Shown here one piece after another: positions 8,974-16,280 of a DNA stretch of 27,404 bases; position 1 is the stretch's first letter, and every line of letters starts with the position of its first letter. The DNA comes from JAAYAY01 sp964429355. GTDB taxonomy: Bacteria; Planctomycetota; Planctomycetia; Pirellulales; Thermoguttaceae. The translations under genes and the position numbers were made by a program. Under the pieces are notes generated by a model. That model was given only the letters and a program-made list of their open reading frames with translations, searched no databases and was not told where the DNA came from. The DNA is taken from assembly GCA_964429355.1 (NCBI GenBank), contig CAYSCH010000089.1:1-27404 (forward strand), read 5' to 3'.

Positions 8974-9276
8974 GCCGAACAGCCTCCATCTCTCGGCGAT
9001 ACCGACTCCAAGCGCAGGCGAGGACACCGCAACTGCTGTCTTCGCTTATGCTTCTTGTGATTCGGCCTGGTCGGCCGGTTCCGAATTGCCCCCGCCGAAA
9101 ACGAACGTGTCCACCGGTTGGGCAGACTCTGCGGCCTGTACGACAAGTGCCGCCTTTCCGGCCAATTCGACCTGTGCGGCAAATCCGGCCTTTGCGACAA
9201 ATGCTGTGCGAATCGGATGCAAGCGGGCGATTATATCGACGAAGCGCGGACTTCCGATTGTCGCGGAGAAAAGGTC
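8974..9276 (+). other. Intergenic, about 300 bp, with a degenerate internal duplication
   Basis: No gene is supported. At 9130-9205 a GGCCTGTACGACAAGTGC-like unit recurs as GGCCTTTGCGACAAATGC about 57 bp later, with related GCGGCAAATCCGG between. The frame is open into the outer-membrane gene and would give a Cys-rich N-terminal extension from TTG 9118, but no ribosome-binding site supports it. GGAGAAAAGG at 9265-9274 serves the ATG at 9277. Confidence 0.4.
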
Positions 9277-10950
9277 ATGAGATTAAGCGAAAATACGTTA
9301 CCATCCGATCCCCCCCGGCTACTACCGAATGGCAAGCCGTGCATCTTGGCGGCCTTGCTGTTGACGCTGCTTGGCGGATGTACGAGCACTCGCGAGTACT
9401 TTGCCAACGGGTTCAAGGTCGGCCCCAATTACTGCCGGCCGGCCGCGCCGGTGGCTGAAGAGTGGATCGACACGCAGTCCGCCGGCCTCAATACCTCGCC
9501 CGTCGACGACGCTGCCTGGTGGCGGGTCTTCAACGACCCGGTCCTCGATGCGCTCGTCACTTCCGCCTACCAGCAAAACCTGACGCTCCGGGTCGCCGGG
9601 CTGCGAATCCAGGAAGCCCGTGCCCAACGGGCGATCGCCGCCGGAAACCTGTTTCCCCAGGGGCAGCAGGCCTTCGGCGACTACACCCGGATCGGGATCA
9701 GCCAGAACAGCCGCACCGGCGGATTCTTCGGCGATCCCTACAGCCAGTGGACCCTGGGAGCCAATCTGGCCTGGGAGCTCGACTTCTGGGGACGATTCCG
9801 ACGAGCCATCGAAGCGGCCGACGCCAATCTGGATGCTTCCGTGGAGAACTACGACGATGTGTTGGTGCTCCTGATCTCCGACGTGGCCCAGAGCTACACG
9901 AGCATTCGCATCGCGGAACAGCGATTGGCCTACGCCCGTGAAAACGTCCGGATCCAACAGGGCAGCTTGCGGATCGCCCAGGACCGGCTTCGGGAAGGGG
10001 CCACAACGCGGCTCGACGTGACCCAAGCCCAGACCGACCTCGCCAATACCGAGGCCAGCATTCCCGTGCTGGAAGCCTCGCGCCGCCAGGCGGCCAATCA
10101 ACTCTGTATTCTCCTGGGCATGCCGCCCCAAAACCTGGACGGAATTCTGGACGGGAATCGGGGAATTCCGAAGGCTCCCGCCCAGGTGGCCGTCGGTATT
10201 CCGGCAGAACTGCTCCGCCGCCGCCCAGACGTGAGACGAGCCGAGCGTGAGGTCGCGGCTCAAAGCGCGATGATCGGAGTCGCCACCTCCGAGTTGTACC
10301 CCCACTTCTCGATCAACGGAACCATCTTCCTGGATGCCACGACTTTCGCCGACCTGTTCGACACGAACTCGGTCGCCGGCAACGTTGGGCCTGCGTTCAA
10401 CTGGAACATCCTCAACTACGGCCGGTTGGTCAACAATATCCGGGTCCAGGATGCTCGTTTCCAGCAATTGGCCGTCCAGTACCAGAACACCGTGCTCCAG
10501 GCCAACGCGGAGGCCGAAAATGCCTTGGTTGGCTTCCTCAAGTCGCAGCAGCAGGTCCGTTCGGTTGCCCAGAGCGCCGAGGCTGCCCGTCAGTCGGTGG
10601 AAATCGTCATGACGCAATACCAGGAAGGAAAGTCGGACTTCAACCGCGTGTTTACCGTGCAGCGAGTGCTGACGCAGCAACAGGATCAATTGGCTATCGT
10701 CGAGGGCTCGGTTGCCGAGAACCTGATCCAGCTCTACCGGTCCTTGGGCGGCGGCTGGCGGATCCGCCTCACCGCTCCGGCTCAGCAGCCCGCTGCCGAG
10801 CAACCCGCGGCCGAGCAACCCGCGGCGCCGGCGCCGGCTCCCGCCCAGCCGGCCGTGCCCGCACCGCCGGCCGCTGCCGTCAGACCACAGCCGCCAATGG
10901 CGGCCTCACTGCCGCAAGCGCCCATGCCCACGGCTCTGCCGAGATTCTGA
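9277..10950 (+). CDS. RND efflux outer-membrane lipoprotein (OprM/NodT family)
   Basis: 557-aa outer-membrane factor that forms the TolC-like exit duct. The signal ends in a lipobox LLGGC with Cys35. Family marks follow: FKVGPNYCRPAAPV, then DDAAWWRVFNDPVLDALV, AAGNLFPQ, and a first alpha-helical repeat (NLAWELDFWGRFRRAIEAA, RLREGATTRLDVTQAQTDLA). A second repeat follows (GIPAELLRRRPDVRRAEREV, ELYPHFSINGTIFLD, AFNWNILNYGRLVNNIRVQDA). The last 60 residues are an unusual Ala/Pro/Gln tail with tandem QPAAE units and are probably disordered. ATG 9277 is chosen over the longer frame because GGAGAAAAGG sits just upstream and the lipoprotein leader starts there. It belongs to the locus of 4183-8686, although a crotonase remnant and about 300 bp separate it from the pump. 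Confidence 0.95.
   Translation: MRLSENTLPSDPPRLLPNGKPCILAALLLTLLGGCTSTREYFANGFKVGPNYCRPAAPVAEEWIDTQSAGLNTSPVDDAAWWRVFNDPVLDALVTSAYQQNLTLRVAGLRIQEARAQRAIAAGNLFPQGQQAFGDYTRIGISQNSRTGGFFGDPYSQWTLGANLAWELDFWGRFRRAIEAADANLDASVENYDDVLVLLISDVAQSYTSIRIAEQRLAYARENVRIQQGSLRIAQDRLREGATTRLDVTQAQTDLANTEASIPVLEASRRQAANQLCILLGMPPQNLDGILDGNRGIPKAPAQVAVGIPAELLRRRPDVRRAEREVAAQSAMIGVATSELYPHFSINGTIFLDATTFADLFDTNSVAGNVGPAFNWNILNYGRLVNNIRVQDARFQQLAVQYQNTVLQANAEAENALVGFLKSQQQVRSVAQSAEAARQSVEIVMTQYQEGKSDFNRVFTVQRVLTQQQDQLAIVEGSVAENLIQLYRSLGGGWRIRLTAPAQQPAAEQPAAEQPAAPAPAPAQPAVPAPPAAAVRPQPPMAASLPQAPMPTALPRF
10786..10832 (+). repeat. Short tandem repeat inside the outer-membrane factor gene
   Basis: About three imperfect 15-bp units (consensus CAACCCGCGGCCGAG) encode QPAAE QPAAE QPAA in the low-complexity C-terminal tail. 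Such units are prone to slippage, so tail length may vary among strains. Confidence 0.6.
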
Positions 10951-11011
10951 TTTCGCCCACGTCTTTCAACCAACCGAATTTACCATTCCTAGCCATTGAC
11001 GGGCCTGTACC

Positions 11012-11425
11012 ATGAGCCGATTGATCTGGAGTCTGGGCGTATTGTCCCTGCTGTGCATCGCCCGGTCGGCGGCCGCTGCCGATCCGTGTCCGCGGTCCCT
11101 GGGCCACGAACTCCGCTGCACGCGGTGTGCGACCATTCCGTGCTGTTGTCCGGACGACTACTGCAGAAAACCGCTGCCCTGCATTCCCTGCCTCACGTTT
11201 GCGCCGTCACCCAACTGCTATTGCCCAAAGCCGGAACCGTGCCTGCCGTGTATTCCCATGTCATGGTGCCCGGACAACTACTGCCGAAAACCGTTTCCGC
11301 AGTTCTGCTGGCCCGCAAACTGCCAGTTCTATCGTTGCCCGCCGGGCAACGACCAGCTCGCTCCCTGCACTCGGCCAGGTCAGCCATGCGCGGCTGAAAA
11401 GGAAAAGGAATCGGCAAAGAAGTGA
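11012..11425 (+). CDS. Secreted Cys-rich protein of unknown function
   Basis: 137 aa with a Sec signal peptide (MSRLIWSLGVLSLL, cleavage probably after SAAAA). 21 cysteines are present, 20 of them in the mature chain of about 115 residues. There is an internal repeat: CCCPDDYCRKPLPCIPC and, 49 residues later, WCPDNYCRKPFPQFC, with the related NCYCPKPEPCLPC between them. The C-terminus is short and charged (EKEKESAKK). No known enzyme or domain is recognised. The spacing suggests either a disulfide-locked extracytoplasmic module or metal binding through CxxC and CCC clusters. It follows the outer-membrane factor by 61 nt in the same direction, so it may be read with the efflux genes. The ribosome-binding site is weak (GACGGG). 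Confidence is for it being a real gene. Confidence 0.7.
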   Translation: MSRLIWSLGVLSLLCIARSAAAADPCPRSLGHELRCTRCATIPCCCPDDYCRKPLPCIPCLTFAPSPNCYCPKPEPCLPCIPMSWCPDNYCRKPFPQFCWPANCQFYRCPPGNDQLAPCTRPGQPCAAEKEKESAKK

Positions 11426-11441
11426 CTTCCCCGTTGAGGCA

Positions 11442-11488
11442 GGAATGCTGGACGGATCGGCCCTTGGAATGCTGGAAGATCGGCCTGT
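11442..11488. repeat. Tandem duplication of about 24 bp
   Basis: GGAATGCTGGA followed by GATCGGCC occurs twice in tandem: unit 1 at 11442-11465 and unit 2 at 11466-11488, with one indel and one or two substitutions. It lies in the convergent intergenic region downstream of the Cys-rich gene. Confidence 0.6.
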
Positions 11489-11530
11489 CGGGCGAAGTCA
11501 AACCGCATTTCGGCTCAACATTCCATGATT

Positions 11531-11548
11531 CGGCGATTCCAATCGCCG
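11531..11548. terminator. Hairpin between convergent genes, possible bidirectional terminator
   Basis: CGGCGATT (11531-11538) and AATCGCCG (11541-11548) form a perfect 8-bp stem. It lies between the end of the plus-strand Cys-rich gene and the end of the minus-strand SPFH/RHH operon. There is no long T-tract, so a terminator role is inferred from position only. Confidence 0.35.
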
Positions 11549-11589
11549 CGCTTTCCTGCACATCGCTTGGTGTGGTTGAACTACAGGAC

Positions 11590-11811
11590 TTATTCTTCGG
11601 CCGCTCCTGAACTGGTTGAGTCCGATTGCTCGTCGTCGGATCCTGACTTCTTCGGCAGCCGGCCGGCATCCCGCAAAACGCGGCGGAGAAGGAACTCCAC
11701 CTGGCCATTGAGGCTGCGCAGATCGTCGTCGGCCCAGCGGCGCACGGCCTCGAGGATTCTGGGATCGATCCGCAGCAGAAAGGACTTACGGGCAGCCAAG
11801 GAATACCTCAC
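11590..11811 (-). CDS. Arc-like ribbon-helix-helix DNA-binding protein
   Basis: 73-aa protein with one RHH domain: beta-strand KSFLLRIDPRILEAV, helix A RRWADDDLRS, then NGQVEFLLRRVLRD as helix B, and an acidic Ser-rich tail. This is the form commonly annotated as an 'Arc-family DNA-binding' or HicB-like protein, which I recall next to SPFH genes in many bacteria. GTG 11811 begins 9 nt after the SPFH stop, so the two are almost certainly co-transcribed and may be translationally coupled. RHH proteins usually bind short repeats in their own promoter, and the promoter at 12801-12829 contains suitable sites. No toxin partner is visible, so toxin-antitoxin function is not supported here. Confidence 0.75.
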   Translation of the reverse strand: MRYSLAARKSFLLRIDPRILEAVRRWADDDLRSLNGQVEFLLRRVLRDAGRLPKKSGSDDEQSDSTSSGAAEE

Positions 11812-11820
11812 TCGAGGGCA

Positions 11821-12759
11821 CTAGTGATAAATGGTCCCGGTGTTGACCACCGGTTGGGTGTGGCGATCGCTGCAGAGAACGACCAGAAGGTTGGAGACCA
11901 TGGCCGCCTTCCGCTCTTCGTCGAGCTCGATGATCTTGTCTTTCGCCAGATGCTCCAGGGCCATCTCGACCATTCCCACGGCCCCTTCGACGATCTTGGT
12001 GCGGGCGGCCACAACCGCCTGGGCCTGCTGCCGCTGGAGCATGGCCGCCGCGATCTCGGGAGCGTAGGCCAGGTGGCTGATGCGGGCCTCGATCACCTGC
12101 ACACCGGCCTTTTCCAGCCGTTCCTGGATGTCATGCTTGAGTTGTTCGCAGATGTCGGGCGTGTTGCCGCGCAGCGAAATGTCGTCGTCATGGCTGTCGT
12201 AAGGGTGGCGGCTGGCAAGGTTCCGCAGGGCCGCCTCGCTCTGCACGGCCACGAAGTCTTCGTAGTCGTCCACCTCAAACAGGGCCTCGGCCGTGTTGAC
12301 CACTCGCCAGACGACCACGGAAGAGATCTCGATCGGATTGCCGTCGCGATCGTTGACCTTGGAGGGCCGGCCGGCCGTACGCGTCTTGTGCTGCACGATG
12401 TGCCCCTGGGCATCCTTCTGCTCGGGAGTCGTGATGGACCCCGTCTCGAAGTTGCGTACCCGAAGGGTGATCTTACGCTTGGAGAAGAAGGGGTTTACCC
12501 AGAAGAACCCCGATTCGGTGATCGAGCCCCGGTAATCTCCGAACAGAAGCAGCACACGGGCGTCATTGGGGGCGACCGCCTGAAAGCCGAACAGCATGAT
12601 CACGAGACTGATAGCCGAGACCACACCCACGAACACCAGTGCGCCGCTCTCCAAAATGGCCCCACTGATAATGGCGATGGGGGCCACGAAGATCAGCACG
12701 ACGACAATCACGAGCGGAAACCAACCCAACATCGGCCTGTACGCTTTTTCTTGAATCAT
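11821..12759 (-). CDS. SPFH/Band 7 (stomatin/prohibitin-like) membrane protein
   Basis: 312-aa membrane-anchored scaffold protein. Two adjacent membrane segments (LGWFPLVIVVVLIFVAPIAI and ALVFVGVVSAISLVIMLFGF, residues about 11-58) precede the SPFH domain: VAPNDARVLLLFGDYRGSI, GFFWVNPFF, RVRNFETG, and VNDRDGNPIEISSVVVWRV. The C-terminal helix is Ala/Gln/Glu-rich (AAAMLQRQQAQAVVAARTKI), the region that drives oligomerisation in this family. Members organise membrane microdomains and often guard partner proteases or stress responses. Translation from ATG 12759 is supported by a strong GGGAGGAG. The RHH gene follows at 9 nt. No NfeD-type or protease partner is adjacent; the RHH protein is the only visible partner. 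Confidence 0.93.
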   Translation of the reverse strand: MIQEKAYRPMLGWFPLVIVVVLIFVAPIAIISGAILESGALVFVGVVSAISLVIMLFGFQAVAPNDARVLLLFGDYRGSITESGFFWVNPFFSKRKITLRVRNFETGSITTPEQKDAQGHIVQHKTRTAGRPSKVNDRDGNPIEISSVVVWRVVNTAEALFEVDDYEDFVAVQSEAALRNLASRHPYDSHDDDISLRGNTPDICEQLKHDIQERLEKAGVQVIEARISHLAYAPEIAAAMLQRQQAQAVVAARTKIVEGAVGMVEMALEHLAKDKIIELDEERKAAMVSNLLVVLCSDRHTQPVVNTGTIYH

Positions 12760-12800
12760 GGCGTAATCTCCTCCCGGTCAAGGACATGTGTGATTTCAAC

Positions 12801-12829
12801 ATGATATCACTATGGTATCTTCGTTGCAA
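12801..12829 (-). promoter_or_regulatory. Predicted promoter and RHH operator of the SPFH/RHH operon
   Basis: On the minus strand TTGCAA (12824-12829) and TATCAT (12801-12806) are 17 nt apart, matching 4/6 and 5/6 of the sigma-70 consensus. The start codon is about 42 nt downstream. On the plus strand GATATC (12803-12808) and GGTATC (12814-12819) repeat with an 11-bp period, and TGATATCA is a perfect palindrome over the -10. This suits RHH autoregulation; the operator role is inferred. Confidence 0.5.
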
Positions 12830-12896
12830 GAGGGGAAATCTTGGGAGAAACTTCAAGCGATTCTGGATGGAGAATGGTCCGCGGAGATGCTGCGAT

Positions 12897-13217
12897 TCAC
12901 GAGCCTTGCCATTCGACCACTTTCAGCAGAGTATTGCCGTCATCATAGCATTCCAGTGAATAGGGCTGACCGGACTTCGCCAGAACACCGGCAATCCTAT
13001 CCACATTGCAGGAGATGTCTGCCACAGGACCGTGTAGCAGGATTGGATCGTTGCCCTCAATTACGAGCTCTGCGAATTGGGACGTGACCTCGAAATCGGT
13101 CCATGAACACTTCCTCACAGACCACCCGTCGGCCTCGAAAAACGCTGCGATTTGTGCCTTGGATACACGACCTCTGAACGAGCCGTACAGATTTGAGGAG
13201 CTCGGGATATCAGCCAT
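12897..13217 (-). CDS. Hypothetical protein, 106 aa
   Basis: No family recognised. The product starts MADIPSSSNLYGSFRGRVSK, has an alpha/beta-looking body (AQIAAFFEADGW, DFEVTSQFAELVIEGNDPIL, VDRIAGVLAKSG, YSLECYDDGNTLLKVVEW) and is acidic, soluble and without a signal peptide. The composition suggests a small globular cytoplasmic protein, comparable in size to immunity proteins, but there is no toxin gene beside it and I assign no role. ATG 13217 has GGGAG about 9 nt upstream. It lies 172 nt downstream of the FAD oxidoreductase on the same strand, and its end is about 67 nt from the SPFH promoter. Confidence 0.6.
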   Translation of the reverse strand: MADIPSSSNLYGSFRGRVSKAQIAAFFEADGWSVRKCSWTDFEVTSQFAELVIEGNDPILLHGPVADISCNVDRIAGVLAKSGQPYSLECYDDGNTLLKVVEWQGS

Positions 13218-13389
13218 GCGTCTCAGCTCCCTGATTGATCCACCGTGGTTCGCCGATTACGTCCGTGTCGGATCGGCCGCGGCGATTGCGGACAGAATAG
13301 TTCGAATCGCTCGTGTGGGAAAGTGATTGCTGCCAGAATGCATCGCACCCGTCATCCTCCTGGCGACACTCGCCAAGTGTCAGCCACTC

Positions 13390-14736
13390 TCAAACCGCCA
13401 GCTTCGCCCCACGTTCCTCCATCATCCTCCGCACCACGCCCGCATCCAGATCTCGCGGATCGCAACCCCTCTTCACCGCCTCCGCCGCGGCGATGCCTGC
13501 CGCCTGCCCCAGCATCGACGAGGTCGTGCTCACCCGGGCACTGGACAGGGCCAACTGGTCGGCCGAGAAGCACCGCCCCGCCGCCTGGAGGTTCTTCCCG
13601 TCCCGGACGAGCAGCGAACGGAAGGGGATCTGGTACGGCGGGACCTGCATCTCCGCCTCGCTGAGGATGTAGGTCCGCTTGTCGTCGTCCGGCTTGTGTC
13701 CGTCGAGATAGTAGGTGCCCCGGGCGATCGCGTCGTCAAACTGGCGGGCGGCGCGGAGGTCGTCAACCACGAGGGTGTAATCCCCCACGATCCGGCAACC
13801 CTCGCGGATGCCAATGATCGGCGAGCAGTGGTCGAGCCGCCAGGGCCTCTTCTCCACTCGCTGATGGTAGTCGAGCACTTCCATCATCCGCCGACGGGCG
13901 CGGATCTCGGCGCTGGTGAGGCTCTCCGTGTCGGTCGAATCGAACATGGGTATCTTCACCTTGATCGCGTTGCCTCGCGGCCCGTCCGGCCAAACGCTCG
14001 TCATCGGCAGTTCTTCCTTCGTCCGGATCGGCTCAAAACAACCTTCCGGCAACTGCGGAAAGGCGTCCTTGGGCTCCACGTGCCGCACGAAGTACATCAT
14101 CGACATGGGCAACGGCAGCCCGTCCTCGGGCCGCCCTTTGACCGTGGCAAATCCGCACGCCCGGGCCAAGTCGGCCTCGCCCGAGCAGTCGATGAACTGT
14201 TGGGCACGGATCGCCTCGGGCCCCGACTTGCCGCAGACGATGCACTCGCGAACCTGACCGTCCACCTCGATCGCATCCACGAACCGCGTGTGTAGCAGTA
14301 GCTTGACGCCGCGCTCGAGCAGCATTTCCTGGAGCACGATCGCCAGGATCTCGTAGTGGAAGACGGCCTTCTTCTCTTCGATCGCCTTGAACCGCCGTAG
14401 CTCGGCCACGATCGTGTCAAAAACCTCCCCCTGGCCGGTCAACTGGCCGCAGAAATTGGCCACCCCGCCGCTGGTCATGTTGCCGCCCGTGACGGCAAAC
14501 CGCTCGACGAGCACGACCTTGGCGCCCGATCGGGCCGCCGCCGAGGCCGCCGACACGCCGGCGATCCCGCCGCCGATCACCGCCACGTCGGCCTCGTAGC
14601 GGACCGGCACACTCCGGCACCAGGCCACATGGTTCTCCGGCGGTTCATCAGCCGACTCGGCCGCAGCCCCCACACGCGTGCCGAGCAGCCAGGAAGAACA
14701 AGCCGTGGCGAACTGAAGGAAGTGGCGTCGTTTCAT
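13390..14736 (-). CDS. Tat-exported FAD-dependent oxidoreductase (FAD_oxidored family)
   Basis: 448 aa. The leader MKRRHFLQFATACSSWLLG fits a Tat signal (RR-x-FL then a hydrophobic stretch), suggesting export of a folded flavoprotein. The Rossmann motif VAVIGGGIAGVSAASAAARSG followed by VVLVER binds the FAD ADP moiety at about residues 50-80. GGNMTSGGVANFCG and the 'FIDCSGEADLA' strand are typical of the FAD_oxidored (PF12831-like) proteins frequent in planctomycetes. The C-terminal FAD contact is present (NLQAAGRCFSADQLALSSAR, then GQAAGIAAAEA). The substrate is unknown; many members sit beside carbohydrate genes. ATG 14736 is chosen because the Tat leader starts there; a longer in-frame ATG at 14838 adds a non-leader-like segment. 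It appears intact. Confidence 0.88.
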   Translation of the reverse strand: MKRRHFLQFATACSSWLLGTRVGAAAESADEPPENHVAWCRSVPVRYEADVAVIGGGIAGVSAASAAARSGAKVVLVERFAVTGGNMTSGGVANFCGQLTGQGEVFDTIVAELRRFKAIEEKKAVFHYEILAIVLQEMLLERGVKLLLHTRFVDAIEVDGQVRECIVCGKSGPEAIRAQQFIDCSGEADLARACGFATVKGRPEDGLPLPMSMMYFVRHVEPKDAFPQLPEGCFEPIRTKEELPMTSVWPDGPRGNAIKVKIPMFDSTDTESLTSAEIRARRRMMEVLDYHQRVEKRPWRLDHCSPIIGIREGCRIVGDYTLVVDDLRAARQFDDAIARGTYYLDGHKPDDDKRTYILSEAEMQVPPYQIPFRSLLVRDGKNLQAAGRCFSADQLALSSARVSTTSSMLGQAAGIAAAEAVKRGCDPRDLDAGVVRRMMEERGAKLAV

Positions 14737-14884
14737 GGCCGGAAGTTCTCGTTGGAAGAAGGTTCTGTCAAATCGCGCCGTCGCTCCGAACGATTTTCCC
14801 AAAACAGCGTACGCGATGGTCCGCTTGCCGCGGAACAATCGTCCGTGCCACCCGCACAGCGCGAATCAGCCCTGGCGGCAGCGG

Positions 14885-15346
14885 TCAATCATCCGCAGAT
14901 TCGTTTTGCGGCCCAAATCTCTTGCGAAGACGGAGGACACGTCGTTTGACATCGAATCCAATCAAGCCGCCAACGCCGGCGCAGCAAATCGCCACAATGG
15001 TTATGACCAGATTGGAGCCTTTCGCGATGGAAGCCATGCCACCACCGATCATTGCGAAGACGAATCCCATCCGAAGTTCAGCCGTTTGCAGCTTGTTATC
15101 GGCTTTCTGAGCTCGCCATTTCTGAATGGTCGTTGATGGTCGCGAAGGGTTTGCGATTTCGTAAGGCTCGGCGAACCACAAGGACGTGTAGGCGAGGATG
15201 GTTAGTACCGAAATCAGCCACACGCCCGTGCCGATTGCAGACGCCAGATCGTTATTGCCAGTGATGGCGCAGAGTATGACAGTCACACCAAGACCAATAC
15301 CGAAGCCGACGACGACGGAGCCAATCAGTAGCAGGCAGCTTTTCAT
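14885..15346 (-). CDS. Small hypothetical membrane protein
   Basis: 153 aa from ATG 15346 with four predicted membrane segments: SCLLLIGSVVVGFGIGLGVT, AIGTGVWLISVLTILAYTSL, then after a polar loop (EPYEIANPSRPS, QKWRAQKADNKLQ) MGFVFAMIGGGMASIA and LVITIVAICCAGVGGLIGFD, and a basic RRVLRLRKRF tail. No family is recognised. The frame stays open to ATG 15475, which overlaps the YeaO-like stop as ATGA. That extension is encoded by the palindromic repeat at 15386-15453, so it is probably not an original part of the protein. Neither start has a good ribosome-binding site. It may be the last gene of the 18294-15472 operon. Confidence 0.5.
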   Translation of the reverse strand: MKSCLLLIGSVVVGFGIGLGVTVILCAITGNNDLASAIGTGVWLISVLTILAYTSLWFAEPYEIANPSRPSTTIQKWRAQKADNKLQTAELRMGFVFAMIGGGMASIAKGSNLVITIVAICCAGVGGLIGFDVKRRVLRLRKRFGPQNESADD

Positions 15347-15385
15347 AGAGGAATGAAGAAACGTTCTGAAGTTGCACCCGAAATA

Positions 15386-15453
15386 CCCAGGTACCACCGG
15401 TTCTTGAACCGGTGTGGCTCCGCCACCGGAGCCTGAGGACGCTCCGCCTGGGC
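15386..15453. repeat. Compact multi-hairpin palindromic repeat (REP/MITE-like)
   Basis: CCCAGG (15386-15391) pairs with CCTGGG (15447-15452) as a closing stem. Inside are two hairpins: CACCGGTTC/GAACCGGTG (15395-15403 and 15406-15414) and GGCTCC/GGAGCC (15416-15421 and 15428-15433). Both strands are open and the repeat encodes a Gly/Ser/Pro-rich peptide. The layout resembles the dispersed structured repeats of planctomycete genomes, which is recall rather than a database check. Confidence 0.6.
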
Positions 15454-15471
15454 TTACAAGACCTTTGTCTT

Positions 15472-15819
15472 TCATGCGGTGCGTTCGAGGATCTTCTTCA
15501 AGACCACGGCCTCGTTGTGCTCCTCATCCCGCGCACCGAATAGCAGAGTGACGGTGTGCTCCCTGCTTTTCTCCTTCAGCAGCTTGAGGGCATCCTTCTT
15601 CTCTCGCAGTTCCTTCCGGTAACGGGTCTCGAATTGCCTCCACCTGGCCGGGTCGTGGCCGAACCACTTGCGCAACTCCGTACTCGGTGCCACGTCCTTC
15701 AACCACAGGTCCACTGCCGCGCGCTCCTTGGTCAATCCTCGCGGCCAGAGCCGATCGACCAGGACCCGCAGACCATCCTTCCGAGAAGGCTTGTCGTACA
15801 CCCGCTTCAATTGGATCAT
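15472..15819 (-). CDS. YeaO-like protein (DUF488 family)
   Basis: 115 aa, closely matching the layout of E. coli YeaO: MIQLKRVYDKPSRKDG, the hallmark RVLVDRLWPRGLTKE, LWLKDVAPSTELRKWFGHDP, RWRQFETRYRKEL, and a C-terminal TVTLLFGARDEEHNEAVVL. It is a cytoplasmic protein of unresolved biochemical function; the conserved Arg/Asp/His residues suggest nucleic-acid or nucleotide handling, but this is not established. ATG 15819 has GGAGGG seven bases upstream, which rules out the longer frame to 15873. It follows the STAS gene by 50 nt on the same strand, so it is probably in its operon. Confidence 0.88.
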   Translation of the reverse strand: MIQLKRVYDKPSRKDGLRVLVDRLWPRGLTKERAAVDLWLKDVAPSTELRKWFGHDPARWRQFETRYRKELREKKDALKLLKEKSREHTVTLLFGARDEEHNEAVVLKKILERTA

Positions 15820-15869
15820 GACCGACCCTCCTTGAACGACCAGGCTTGCACCAACGCAAGACACCGCCG

Positions 15870-16280
15870 TCAAGCATCCTCGTCGTCGTACTCAGGACAC
15901 GCCCTTCCACTGTCATTCTTGAGTGGCGGCTCAGGCACGGCGAACACGCCCGCCGGACCGTCGCCCGGCCGACTTCTGCGGAACACTTCGGCAACGGCAG
16001 GAGACACATCGCACATGCGACACGAGATGCCCGCTGCTCTTGCTCTCTTATTGACGGTCACCAGCTTCCCGATGAGTGCCGATGAAATACTCTCGACCCC
16101 GCGAAAACTCAACAGCATAGCCCTGCCCATGTCGGCCGCATCAGCGACGATCGACAGCAGTTCCCTGCCGGTTTTCTCAAGTTCCGCGTCGGAATGAACC
16201 CTGGAATCATTGAAGTAAACGACCAAGGCAACTTGTCGGTCCTCGACACGGACTCGCTCATACTGTCGCGGTTCTTCCAT
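15870..16280 (-). CDS. STAS-domain protein (anti-sigma-factor-antagonist-like)
   Basis: 136 aa from ATG 16280. The STAS fold is readable: VALVVYFNDSRVHSDAELEK, LLSIVADAADMGRAMLLSF (strand), GVESISSALIGKLVTVNKRA around the position of the regulatory Ser in SpoIIAA-type antagonists, then AAGISCRMCDVSPAVAEVF. A polar tail of about 25 residues ends DDEDA. Classical members are switched by a serine kinase and bind an anti-sigma factor; no such kinase lies here, so the partner must be elsewhere. The start overlaps the M28 peptidase stop by one base (TGATG), with GGGAG very close upstream, so translation is probably coupled. A longer frame to 16403 reads peptidase DNA out of frame and is rejected. 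Confidence 0.8.
   Translation of the reverse strand: MEEPRQYERVRVEDRQVALVVYFNDSRVHSDAELEKTGRELLSIVADAADMGRAMLLSFRGVESISSALIGKLVTVNKRARAAGISCRMCDVSPAVAEVFRRSRPGDGPAGVFAVPEPPLKNDSGRACPEYDDEDA

Noticed and set aside
9118..9276. In-frame Cys-rich N-terminal extension of the outer-membrane factor starting at TTG 9118
   Set aside because: No ribosome-binding site precedes it, it would bury the lipoprotein leader that starts cleanly at 9277, and the Cys pattern comes from an internal DNA duplication.
11590..12759. SPFH/RHH pair as a toxin-antitoxin system
   Set aside because: RHH proteins of this type are often labelled HicB-like, but no HicA-type or other toxin is present and SPFH proteins are not known toxins.
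11824..12804. Plus-strand frame of 326 codons opposite the SPFH gene
   Set aside because: Its product is His/Asp/Gly-rich antisense of a clear SPFH protein that has its own promoter and strong ribosome-binding site.
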